In this document: positions 27,415 through 35,926 of the stretch, piece by piece
How positions within the stretch are numbered: position 1 is the stretch's first letter
How the letters are laid out: each line of letters starts with the position of its first letter
From: Cytophagaceae bacterium
Lineage (GTDB): Bacteria > Bacteroidota > Bacteroidia > Cytophagales > Cytophagaceae
Assembly (NCBI GenBank): GCA_025455005.1
Contig: JALONH010000018.1
Coordinates: 1-63,723 of the forward strand
DNA: 63,723 nucleotides
Reading direction: 5' to 3'
Notes under the pieces: generated by a model
What the model saw: only the letters and a program-made list of their open reading frames with translations
Database searches by the model: none
Told to the model about the DNA's origin: nothing
Program-made: the position numbers and the translations under genes

Positions 27415-27711
27415 ATGTTAACACATCATGTATTATTTTGGTTGAAGTCGGACCTGACTTCCCAACAGAAAGAAGATTTTAGAAACGGCTTAGAGTCCTT
27501 AAGAACGGTTGAAACGGTTCAAGCTATGTATATTGGGGTACCGGCACCTATTGAAAGAGCGGTAGTTGACACCACCTATACCTTTTCATTAGTTATTGTT
27601 TTTAATGATTTAGAAGGACACGACGTATATCAAGTTCATCCTTTACACAAGGCTTTCTTAGAAGCCTATAGACCGTTTTTTGAAAAAGTTGTTATTTATG
27701 ATGCTATTTGA
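27415..27711 (+). CDS. Dabb (stress-responsive A/B barrel) protein
   Basis: 98-residue ferredoxin-like dimeric alpha/beta barrel protein. The N-terminus MLTHHVLFWLK, the central YTFSLVIVFND and the C-terminal VHPLHKAFLEAY..VVIYD are typical of the Dabb family. Members are small enzymes or ligand-binding proteins; the role here is unknown. It is preceded by about 260 bases and followed by a possibly structured intergenic stretch before the lycopene cyclase. Confidence 0.85.
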   Translation: MLTHHVLFWLKSDLTSQQKEDFRNGLESLRTVETVQAMYIGVPAPIERAVVDTTYTFSLVIVFNDLEGHDVYQVHPLHKAFLEAYRPFFEKVVIYDAI

Positions 27712-27721
27712 CATGGTATTA

Positions 27722-27770
27722 CCCTAAAAAAGGGAAATCCCGCAACCGGTCGGGAGACCAAATCACGGGA
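27722..27770 (+). ncRNA. Possible structured RNA between Dabb and lycopene cyclase genes
   Basis: A GC-rich island in AT-rich spacer. It has a hairpin ccct-aaaaa-aggg (27722-27734), a stem ggtc-GGGA-gacc with a GNRA-type tetraloop (27748-27759), and a 5-base arm tcccg (27738-27742) that can pair with cggga at either 27751-27755 or 27766-27770. The first pairing would destroy the tetraloop hairpin, the second would enclose it. I recognise no known riboswitch class. It could also be a decayed terminator. Confidence 0.3.
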
Positions 27771-27892
27771 AATCTTTCAACCAGCTATGGACAACAAATA
27801 TACGAGCCGAGCAGTTAAAATACAAATTTGAATACGCTTTTTTTAAAAAAATACAATATTAAACAATATAGAATACCTACTGTTAAACATAC

Positions 27893-28726
27893 ATGAAACG
27901 AAATGTAACCGCTTTACTTTTAGGGATTATACCTCTACTTTTAGTAGCAGTACAGTGGGGTACAGCAGATGTGCTGCCGAATTATTTTGTTTATGATGTT
28001 CCGGTGGTGTACTATTTTTCATTTTTAGAAACACACTACTTGTACTTCTATTTGCATATAGTAACCCTAGTACCTGTTTTTTTGTTATCCTTTGATCAAA
28101 AGGTAGCTTTTTACAAACGTTGGAAATTCTTATGGCAACCCTTATTAATGGTAAATATGGTATATTGGATATGGGATATAGGCAAGACTTCTTTACAAGT
28201 ATGGGGGTTTAATTCTAAATATATTGTTGGATGTTTTATATTTAATTTACCTATAGAGGAAATAGTTTTTTTTATAACGGTACCTTATGCCTGCGTTTTT
28301 ATTTATTATTGTTTATTGGCATACTTTCCGACTCAGCGATGGATGAAAGTAGAACAATTTACCACTCCAATATTAATTCTTGGTTTCATCGGAATGGGTC
28401 TTTTACGTTGGGATTTAACTTACACGTCTACCACATGTATTATTGCCGGCTTTTATCTACTGTTCCACTATTTACAAGAAGATGCATGGATACGGGCTCG
28501 TTTTTATGAAGCGTTTATTGTTTGTTTAATTCCGTTTTTAATCATTGATGGCGTGCTTACCGGAGGGTATCAATCGGAGCCCATTATATTGTATAATCCG
28601 AATGAATTTTTAAATATTCGAATCGGTAGTATACCTATAGAAGATGCTATTTATTTTATTCCATACCTATTATTTATTGTGACCTATATGGAAAAGAAAA
28701 GATGTCAGAAAAACATTGAAAAATAA
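27893..28726 (+). CDS. Lycopene cyclase-domain carotenoid enzyme
   Basis: Polytopic membrane protein (277 residues, about seven helices) of the CrtYc/CrtYd-type heterodimer fused in one chain. The duplicated family signature is clear: FNLPIEEIVFF in the first half and GSIPIEDAIYFI in the second, where the acidic pair after Pro is catalytic. It would form beta-ionone rings on lycopene or a related carotenoid. No other carotenoid gene is next to it. The ATG at 27893 begins with a short basic stretch before the first helix. Confidence 0.85.
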   Translation: MKRNVTALLLGIIPLLLVAVQWGTADVLPNYFVYDVPVVYYFSFLETHYLYFYLHIVTLVPVFLLSFDQKVAFYKRWKFLWQPLLMVNMVYWIWDIGKTSLQVWGFNSKYIVGCFIFNLPIEEIVFFITVPYACVFIYYCLLAYFPTQRWMKVEQFTTPILILGFIGMGLLRWDLTYTSTTCIIAGFYLLFHYLQEDAWIRARFYEAFIVCLIPFLIIDGVLTGGYQSEPIILYNPNEFLNIRIGSIPIEDAIYFIPYLLFIVTYMEKKRCQKNIEK

Positions 28727-28730
28727 GTTT

Positions 28731-30347
28731 CTATTGTACAACCGTTATGTTTTTCCATTTTTTATTGTTTACCAAAATTACATAATATCCAGGTTGCGTA
28801 ATTTTACCAGAGGAAGTAGACCCATCCCAAAGATATGGCCCCTCCACTTCTAATATTGTATTTCCTGTATTATCTAAAATTTTAACGGACCCTTTAACAT
28901 CAATATAATAAGTATTATAAATGCTATTTAAGTGTAGTATAACATCACAATCGTTAAATTGATTTAATATTATGGAGGTGTCAATGCTACAGCCCTCTGC
29001 ATCTTTTATTCGAATAGTATACTTCCCGGGACGTAAATCAGAAGATACTTTGGTATCCCATATAATAGTATCATAGGGATTTATAATAGAATAAGAAATA
29101 GGGGACACCGCATCTAGTAATTGTACTTGATTTTTTGATAAATGATAGCCTCGTTCACAAGAGACAGAGCCAAGGTCTATTTCCCAAGTTATCAATTCCA
29201 TACATGCCTCAACGTTTAATTTTATAGAAGCATAAACTAGTTTTAATAAGGGTAAAGACGGATGAGACGCTTCCATGAAATAAGTACCGGAATCGCTATA
29301 TTGTATAGTCTCCAAGCGTAATAATGGAGAGTTAGTTTCAATTTTAAATGTAGCATTATGAAAATGCCGGTATAGTATTCCTGTACTGATGTCTACCGCT
29401 GAATAAGTCAAAGTAATAGTATCTAATACTCTTGTGAATTGACTAGATGGATTAACTATAGAAGCTTGAGGGTGATATCTAAAATTAGTCAATCCGGATA
29501 AATAGGTTAAGGGAATTAAATCGTCGATTGTAAGAAAATTATTGTGCACCTCCATTTCTGTCAACTGAGGTTTATTACTCAAATTTGGTAATTCACTTAA
29601 TAAATTATTAAAAGCCCAAATCTTTTTTACGGTAGTTAGATCATTTAATACAGCTAAAGAATGTATTCTGTTGTTAAAACAATACAAAGTATTTAATGTA
29701 CTTGCCTGTTCTAATCCATTTAAATCACTAATTAAATTATTATCACAATGTAATACTTGTAGATTAGATAATTGATTTAAATTAGGTATTACAGAAATTT
29801 GATTGTTACTCATTAAAAAATAATCTAATTGAACTAATGATGATAAATCAGGTAAGGCTGTAAGTCTGTTGTTATTGATTATTAATTGTTGTAATTGAGT
29901 TAGAGTACTAATAGAAGCGGGAAGACTTGTTAAACGATTACTGTGTACATGTAATTGTAATAAACTTTCAAGTCCACTAAAGTCAGGAAGGGAAGATAAG
30001 TTATTACTATTTACGTATAGAAATTTGATGTTGTTTAATGAACTTAAGTTTGGAAGTGAAGTTAAGTTGTTTTGTGAAACATCTAATTTGTAAATAGACT
30101 CAAAATATTCTATTCCGCTTAAATCACTAATATTGGAATTGGTTAATATTAAATCAAAAGTAAAGACCTTGGCAACGGATATATTGAGTTCATCTCCCAA
30201 CATGACCGAAGGATAACTACTTTTTAACTTTTCTCGAAAATTAACATCCGGGATAGAGAATGTTTGTGCGAATAAAGGTAGAGAAAAAAAGATTTCTACC
30301 ATTATTAATAAAACAAAACTCAATAGTATATGTGATATTCTAGACAT
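28731..30347 (-). CDS. Secreted leucine-rich-repeat protein with SprB-like / sorting-type tail
   Basis: Exported surface protein of 538 residues. A signal peptide (1-28) is followed by about nine bacterial leucine-rich repeats (65-290; repeats such as LYVNSNNLSSLPD). Residues 382-538 form a module with cysteines at 382, 397, 453 and 467, a SprB-repeat-like core (LRPGKYTIRIKDAEGC) and a final YLWDGSTSSGKITQPGYY strand pair like CHU_C/FlgD-type tails used in T9SS type B cargo. The same module forms the end of the anti-sigma-like protein encoded just upstream. Its ATG overlaps that gene's TAA by one base, so both are made together. Confidence 0.78.
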   Translation of the reverse strand: MSRISHILLSFVLLIMVEIFFSLPLFAQTFSIPDVNFREKLKSSYPSVMLGDELNISVAKVFTFDLILTNSNISDLSGIEYFESIYKLDVSQNNLTSLPNLSSLNNIKFLYVNSNNLSSLPDFSGLESLLQLHVHSNRLTSLPASISTLTQLQQLIINNNRLTALPDLSSLVQLDYFLMSNNQISVIPNLNQLSNLQVLHCDNNLISDLNGLEQASTLNTLYCFNNRIHSLAVLNDLTTVKKIWAFNNLLSELPNLSNKPQLTEMEVHNNFLTIDDLIPLTYLSGLTNFRYHPQASIVNPSSQFTRVLDTITLTYSAVDISTGILYRHFHNATFKIETNSPLLRLETIQYSDSGTYFMEASHPSLPLLKLVYASIKLNVEACMELITWEIDLGSVSCERGYHLSKNQVQLLDAVSPISYSIINPYDTIIWDTKVSSDLRPGKYTIRIKDAEGCSIDTSIILNQFNDCDVILHLNSIYNTYYIDVKGSVKILDNTGNTILEVEGPYLWDGSTSSGKITQPGYYVILVNNKKWKNITVVQ

Positions 30348-31438
30348 TAATATATTGTAATTTGTCCTTGCTCGACCTGATTTTCATTGTATTTAATGGT
30401 ATAAATATACAATCCCGGAGAGATTATACCACCATTAGATGAAGTCCCATCCCACTCGAAGATAGGATCATTTGAAGATAATGACCAAATCGCAATTCCA
30501 TTAAGATTGTAAATTGTGACCAAATAAGGAGTAGAATATGAAATTTCATACATCCAACGCTCGCCTATTGAAGGGCGTAAAATAAATGAAGTCGTTTTAC
30601 ATGTAACACTTTCAACTTCGAAAGGAATAGTTTTGACACAGTCATGAATATCTTTGACTTGAATTATGTATTGCCCCGGAAACAGATTATCCAAATGTGA
30701 TGTATTCCCTTTTTCATCCTTACATAACAATGAAAATGGCGCTTTACCCCCTTGAATAGAAGATGTAGTAATTTCTATTTTTCCCGTGGGTTTGTTAGTG
30801 CAAGAGGGTGAAACTACATAGGGTACTGACCAAAGTTCGGGATCACAAGTACTACTTACTGGAATACTTTTCAAAGAAGTTATATTTGTATCTTGTTGAA
30901 TAATAACTCTAGTATTCATATTATTCCACTCCATTATAGACTGATTGATTATAGAATCTGTATTGAAAAATAGAGTTGAATTAGAGGACAACGTTCTTAA
31001 GGACTTTGATTTAGATACGTATACTTTTTTATCAGATTCAGGAGAAGTAATATTATCTGTTCGTATACTATTTAAATTTTTCACTGATATAGGAGACATC
31101 GAATTTTTGATTTTATTACCTGAATTTTTGGACTGTATTGTCCAAAAAAGTAAGGATGCAATGATAGCAACTATTAAAATGGAAATAAAAATTCTCTTCA
31201 ACCATATTATTCGATTGTATAGTTTGTCTTGCTCACTGATAAGATAGGCGATTTCATTTTTTTGTTGATGAATACCACCTCTTAATAAATGTAGGTTTAT
31301 TGTTGATTGAAGGCGAACTAAGTTTTGTAAATCCAATGAATTAGTCAATTGTTTTTCAAATTTCTCTCGTTCGGGATGTTTGAGTTGATCCGTCAAGTAG
31401 TCATCTATAGTGGATAATATTTCTAATTCGGGTCTCAT
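30347..31438 (-). CDS. Membrane anti-sigma-like protein with SprB-like / sorting-type periplasmic tail
   Basis: Probable anti-sigma factor by position and topology. Residues 1-80 are cytoplasmic and helical, TM helix 82-102, then a long low-complexity N/S/T/K-rich periplasmic linker (103-197). Residues 198-363 form a module with cysteines 198, 213, 267 and 280, a SprB-repeat-like core (LFPGQYIIQVKDIHDC) and the ending FEWDGTSSNGGIISPGLY. The cysteine spacing matches that of the downstream LRR protein. No zinc HxxxCxxC motif is seen. Its ATG overlaps the stop of the ECF sigma gene (ATGA). Domain reading is direct; the anti-sigma role is inferred. Confidence 0.7.
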   Translation of the reverse strand: MRPELEILSTIDDYLTDQLKHPEREKFEKQLTNSLDLQNLVRLQSTINLHLLRGGIHQQKNEIAYLISEQDKLYNRIIWLKRIFISILIVAIIASLLFWTIQSKNSGNKIKNSMSPISVKNLNSIRTDNITSPESDKKVYVSKSKSLRTLSSNSTLFFNTDSIINQSIMEWNNMNTRVIIQQDTNITSLKSIPVSSTCDPELWSVPYVVSPSCTNKPTGKIEITTSSIQGGKAPFSLLCKDEKGNTSHLDNLFPGQYIIQVKDIHDCVKTIPFEVESVTCKTTSFILRPSIGERWMYEISYSTPYLVTIYNLNGIAIWSLSSNDPIFEWDGTSSNGGIISPGLYIYTIKYNENQVEQGQITIY

Positions 31439-32013
31439 TTTGTTAAAGCATTCAAAACAGATGGATTTGATTGGATAAGCTTCATTAAATACTGTTTACA
31501 GCGATAGTGCACTGTTTTTGCAACATTTTCGCTGCTATAACCCATCCGTAAACTGATTTCTTTTAAACTCATTTTCTCATACATAAACCAAGTGAGTATG
31601 GTTTGACATTTATGATCTAATTGTGAGAAAATGGATTGAAATAGGGTAAAAGTATCTTTCTCAGGAATAGTATTATTATTTGAATCCTCTACCAATAAGG
31701 GGCTATATTCAGATAATTCAACCGTTACTATTTTTTTTCTTTTTCTTTGAATATCTATCCAACTATTTCGAACTACTGTAAATATAAATCCGTCCACATC
31801 GTAGTCTTCATTATATTTTCCTTCTTTAATTATATTATAGAGTTTAATTAATGCGTCTTGAAAACAATCGTCGGCATCTTCATATGATCCACCATTTTTA
31901 ATTATATATTTTCTAATTTTTAATAACGACGATTTATACAACAAAGAAACTACTGTTGAATTATGGTTATTTTGAATGGCTTCTATAATCTTTTTGTCTC
32001 TTTCCGATAACAT
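31435..32013 (-). CDS. ECF-type RNA polymerase sigma factor
   Basis: Extracytoplasmic-function sigma-70 factor of 192 residues. Region 2 (about 25-95) includes YEDADDCFQDALIKLY and DGFIFTVVRNSWIDIQRK, which contact the -10 element; region 4 (about 125-180) has FMYEKMSLKEISLRMGYSSENVAKTVHYRC, the -35 recognition helix-turn-helix. It is first of a three-gene coupled unit with the anti-sigma-like and LRR genes and is divergent from a PorP/SprF-like gene. The 77-base gap between the start codons must hold both promoters. Confidence 0.88.
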   Translation of the reverse strand: MLSERDKKIIEAIQNNHNSTVVSLLYKSSLLKIRKYIIKNGGSYEDADDCFQDALIKLYNIIKEGKYNEDYDVDGFIFTVVRNSWIDIQRKRKKIVTVELSEYSPLLVEDSNNNTIPEKDTFTLFQSIFSQLDHKCQTILTWFMYEKMSLKEISLRMGYSSENVAKTVHYRCKQYLMKLIQSNPSVLNALTK

Positions 32014-32090
32014 TCTATGTCTACTACGTAACTACTTTATAAAAGTAAACACTTGTTTTTGATTTTTATTTTTTATCATTGTCTTTAAAA

Positions 32091-32987
32091 ATGACTATAA
32101 TTTCTTACATATGTAATATTAAAACCCTGTTTGTTTTAACATTGGGGATTTTTTTACATAAAGAAGTACAAAGTCAAATTGCGCTTCCGGTCAACTATGA
32201 ATTTCAGCAATTTTTTGAAGTATATAACTATATGAATCCATCTGTTGTGGATTCTTCAAAAATATTTTCTATACGCTTGCACAATAGAACATCTTTCGGA
32301 TTATTTGAAGGTGTACAACGTAATATTTTAGTAGCTAATAAAATATTTTTTAAAAATAATCGCCGTTTTGCAACTTTAGGTATAGCAGCTACCCGAGCCT
32401 CTGATGGTCCATTTATTCAACGAAATGGTTTGTACATTAGTGGGGCTTGGTTTACAAAATTATCAAGTAGATGGGCTATTTCAGCCGGAATGAAAGTAGG
32501 TAGCTTGAATTATGTTTTCAAACCCAGTCAATTTAGTGTTGGTGGATCTGATTGGGCATGGGATGGAGCAATCGGTCTTAGTCTATATTCTCCTAAAGTA
32601 ATCGTTGGTTTAAGTATACAACAAATATTGCCTTCAACACTTCGACCATTAGATTATATCGTTTTTTTAAATCCTTATTGGAATATATTTTATAAAGGTA
32701 TACTATATCAAAAAGGGGTATGGTTAGGCGAAATGAACGCTTTGATGAGTTGGTCCACTCAGACCTCGGTTACTTTATCTTTTGCACCTATTGTAACTTG
32801 GAATCATTTAGTTAAATCAGGTTTAATTTATCAGTATGCCAAGGGCCTATCTATTTTTATTGGTATACAATCCACATTAGGACAACACTTACGTTGGTCA
32901 ATTGGTGCTTCTTTTTTATTGTATTCAACATCAAGTAGCAGGTTTACAGATGGAGTATTGGAATTTTCTGGATTAATTCATCCATAA
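32091..32987 (+). CDS. PorP/SprF-family type IX secretion membrane protein
   Basis: Outer-membrane beta-barrel-type protein, 298 residues. A signal peptide (about 1-25, ending VQSQ) is followed by the family pattern: YNYMNPSVVDSSKIFSIRLHNR near the start, then DGPFIQRNGLYISGAWFTKLS, and strands such as VGLSIQQILP. PorP/SprF proteins assist export or anchoring of particular T9SS cargo, mainly type B tails. I chose the ATG at 32091 over a TTG at 32079. It is divergent from the ECF sigma operon and 75 bases upstream of the GH74 gene. Confidence 0.75.
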   Translation: MTIISYICNIKTLFVLTLGIFLHKEVQSQIALPVNYEFQQFFEVYNYMNPSVVDSSKIFSIRLHNRTSFGLFEGVQRNILVANKIFFKNNRRFATLGIAATRASDGPFIQRNGLYISGAWFTKLSSRWAISAGMKVGSLNYVFKPSQFSVGGSDWAWDGAIGLSLYSPKVIVGLSIQQILPSTLRPLDYIVFLNPYWNIFYKGILYQKGVWLGEMNALMSWSTQTSVTLSFAPIVTWNHLVKSGLIYQYAKGLSIFIGIQSTLGQHLRWSIGASFLLYSTSSSRFTDGVLEFSGLIHP

Positions 32988-33061
32988 TACTATTTTACTG
33001 TTTACTTTTTTACAAAATAGCGTAGTAGGAATGAACGAACACCATATTATTCTTACAGCAG

Positions 33062-35743
33062 ATGTTACAGAAAATTAAAAAATCCTATTTTATTTTATTT
33101 TTTATCTTGATAATCAGTTTGATAACCCAAGCGCAAACATACCAGTGGTCCAATGTAGAAATTGTTGCGGGTGGATTTGTGACCGGTATTATTTATCATC
33201 CTTCTGCTCCGGGTGTTGCATATATGCGGACTGATATGGGAGGAGCTTATAGATTTAATGCAGCAGCTCAAGCATGGGAACCAATTACAGATCATTTTAG
33301 CAATGTAGATTGGAATATGCTTGGAATTGAGAGTATGGCAATAGATCCAACTAATAGCAATAGAGTATATATGGCTTGTGGAACCTATGCTTACAATAAC
33401 TGGGCAGGTAATGCGTCCTTTTTTCGTTCATCCGATAGAGGCTCAACATGGGTAAGAACTAATTTACCCTTTAAGTTAGGAGCTAATGAACCGGGGAGAG
33501 GTATGGGGGAACGTTTACAAGTAGATCCTAATTCCCCTAATATTTTGTATTTAGGTACTAGACAAAATGGTCTATGGAGAAGCCTGGATTTTGGAGCTAC
33601 ATGGAATCAAATTACAAGTTTTCCAACAGTTAGTACGCCATCTGATGTAGGGTTACCTATTGTGATCATAGATCCGTCCAGTGGTTCATCAGGAAATCCA
33701 AGTCAAACTATTTATGTAACAATTGCTACGGCAACAGCAGCTAATTTTTATAGAAGTATGAATGGAGGTTTAACTTGGCAAAGCATAACAGGTGGACCTA
33801 CAGGAATGATGCCTTATAGAGCAGTGTTAGTAAACAATTCATTAATGTATTTAACCTATTCTAATGCTCCAGGTCCTAATGGTATTAGCACAGGAGCAGT
33901 AGTTCGATTTAATCCTCAAACTTTGCAGTGGACTACTCTTTTAACTCCTAATGGACAAGGTGGTTTTGCCGGTCTTGCAGTAGACCCAACCAACTCTAAT
34001 ATAATTATGGCTGCAACCATATGTAGATGGTGGCCAAATGATGAAATTTATAGAAGTACCAACGGAGGTGCCACATGGGTAACTGTTGGTACAGGTTCAA
34101 ATATAAGTCGAAATTCTGCTGTTTCCCCTTATATACGTTTTGGAGCAGCTAATGACAATGGTATTCGTACTGGTAATTGGGTTAGTGCTTTAGCGTTTGA
34201 CCCTAGTAATACTAATAAAGTAATATATGCAACTGGTGCTACTGTTTGGGGTTCTGATAATATAAAAAACTCCGATACGGGTGGACAAGTCATCTGGGGG
34301 ATAAAAGGTAAAGGGGTAGAGCAGACCGCTGTATTGGACCTTAAAAGTCCACCCTCCGGACCTTATTTATTAAGTGGCTTAGGTGATATCTGCGGTTTTA
34401 TACATAATGATGTAAAAGTATCACCACCTCAAGGTGTAATTGATCCCGGTTATAAAAATGGAGAATCGGTTGATTATGCAGAGTTAAACCCGTCATATAT
34501 GGCTATTATTGGTCATGATTACACGCCAAATTATTTTGGAAGTTATTCAACAAACTCGGGCGCAACTTGGACAAGATTCTCTAGTATTCCTCCTGGAGCA
34601 CAAGATGGAATGATTAGTTGTAATGCGAATGGTAGTACATTGATTTGGGCACCTCGAAATATGACACCTTATCGCTCTGTTAATAACGGAACTACTTGGA
34701 CAGCAACGAATGGAATAGGTGGTACAGCATCTTTGGTGGCTGATAAAGTTAATCCGCTAAAGTTTTATGCTATTCGAAATAATACTTTATATCGAAGTGT
34801 AGATGGAGGAATGAATTTCACTACTGCTGCTACAAGTGGGTTTTCAGGTACTAAATTAAAAACGACCCCTGGTTTTGAAAATCATATTTGGGTACCAGCA
34901 TCTAATGGAATGTATCGATCAATTGATGGGGGGATATCCTTTACTAGAGTAAATAATGTTCAAAACACAAGTGCTTTAGGTTTTGGTAAAAATGCTACAG
35001 GGCAAACGTATCCTGCTATATATGCAATAGGTACAATAAATAATATCTATGGGATTCATCGTTCTGATGATGCTGGGGTTACGTGGGTTCGAATTAATGA
35101 TGACATGCATCAATATGGAGGAATTGGACAATCTATAACTGGAGATTCTAGAGTATACGGCAGAGTATATGTCGCAACAAATGGTAGGGGAATTGTGTTA
35201 GGAGAATTACCGCCCACTCTACCTGTTGATGTTTTAGAATTTTCAATAAAAAAAGGTAATAATGACACATATTTTCAATGGACGGTGTTAAATGAATCCG
35301 GAATTACAACCTATTATCTAGATTATATTGAAAACCTTTCAACTGGAATATGGAAATCAATCGATACTGTTTTGGCTCAACCCAATAATGGGGAAATAAG
35401 AAACTATTATAGTAGTTCGAAAGATTTCTGGCCTTCGGGTTATTATCGATTACGTACGAATGAAAATGAAGTTAAAGGTCAGCTGTTTTGGAATGGAAAC
35501 GTTTCTTTTAAAAATCTTTTTATTTATCCAAATCCTAGTTATACAGATCAATCCATTAAACTTCTTACAGAACATGAAATCGATCCTTTACCTATCGAAA
35601 TATATACTCTTACAGGAAAGATAGTTTATAAAGGTCTATACCATCCTAATGATGAGTTGGATCTTAAATTACCAGCCGGAATGTATTGTATTCGAATTCT
35701 ATCAAAAAATGACGTTTTGGTAGTTCAATGGATTGTTCAATAA
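33062..35743 (+). CDS. GH74-family xyloglucanase-like protein with T9SS sorting domain
   Basis: Secreted glycoside hydrolase built of two seven-bladed propellers. Family GH74 cleaves xyloglucan. After a signal peptide (1-24), Asp58 in MRTDMGGAY is the expected first catalytic residue; LGDICGF in the second half carries the second. Blade motifs such as FRSSDRGSTW, WRSLDFGATW and YRSTNGGATW recur through the chain. The last 75 residues (IYPNPSYTDQS to VVQWIVQ) are a type A T9SS sorting domain. No SusC/SusD or other xyloglucan gene is nearby. A large terminator follows. Confidence 0.88.
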   Translation: MLQKIKKSYFILFFILIISLITQAQTYQWSNVEIVAGGFVTGIIYHPSAPGVAYMRTDMGGAYRFNAAAQAWEPITDHFSNVDWNMLGIESMAIDPTNSNRVYMACGTYAYNNWAGNASFFRSSDRGSTWVRTNLPFKLGANEPGRGMGERLQVDPNSPNILYLGTRQNGLWRSLDFGATWNQITSFPTVSTPSDVGLPIVIIDPSSGSSGNPSQTIYVTIATATAANFYRSMNGGLTWQSITGGPTGMMPYRAVLVNNSLMYLTYSNAPGPNGISTGAVVRFNPQTLQWTTLLTPNGQGGFAGLAVDPTNSNIIMAATICRWWPNDEIYRSTNGGATWVTVGTGSNISRNSAVSPYIRFGAANDNGIRTGNWVSALAFDPSNTNKVIYATGATVWGSDNIKNSDTGGQVIWGIKGKGVEQTAVLDLKSPPSGPYLLSGLGDICGFIHNDVKVSPPQGVIDPGYKNGESVDYAELNPSYMAIIGHDYTPNYFGSYSTNSGATWTRFSSIPPGAQDGMISCNANGSTLIWAPRNMTPYRSVNNGTTWTATNGIGGTASLVADKVNPLKFYAIRNNTLYRSVDGGMNFTTAATSGFSGTKLKTTPGFENHIWVPASNGMYRSIDGGISFTRVNNVQNTSALGFGKNATGQTYPAIYAIGTINNIYGIHRSDDAGVTWVRINDDMHQYGGIGQSITGDSRVYGRVYVATNGRGIVLGELPPTLPVDVLEFSIKKGNNDTYFQWTVLNESGITTYYLDYIENLSTGIWKSIDTVLAQPNNGEIRNYYSSSKDFWPSGYYRLRTNENEVKGQLFWNGNVSFKNLFIYPNPSYTDQSIKLLTEHEIDPLPIEIYTLTGKIVYKGLYHPNDELDLKLPAGMYCIRILSKNDVLVVQWIVQ

Positions 35744-35765
35744 CAGAATAACTTTTGGGCAGAGT

Positions 35766-35821
35766 GGTAGAGCATTCTTATTAAGGTTGAAGAATCGTTA
35801 GTAAGAGTGCCTACCTTTTTT
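35766..35821 (+). terminator. Large Rho-independent terminator after the GH74 gene
   Basis: Stem ggtag-(a)-gcattcttatt pairs with agtaagagtgc-ctacc, 16 base pairs with two G-U and one bulge, then six T residues. The spacer loop is 17 bases. It starts about 23 bases after the GH74 stop. The first strand resembles a tRNA D-arm but no cloverleaf forms. Confidence 0.75.
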
Positions 35822-35926
35822 ATTATTAACAGCATTTTTCCCAAAATGGGAAAACTTTCAGGTATTTCTGCTTATAATTTTTATACCTAAAATAGTCTGC
35901 TTAATTTTTCCTCTCAATCAGCAGCT

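Noticed and set aside
32079-32090. TTG start four codons upstream for the PorP/SprF-like gene
   Set aside because: The ATG at 32091 gives a normal signal peptide and leaves more room for divergent promoters.
35757-35821. Sequence resembling a tRNA (gggcagagtggtagagca...)
   Set aside because: No acceptor, anticodon or TPsiC stems can be formed; the bases instead pair as one long hairpin followed by a T-run, so it is a terminator.
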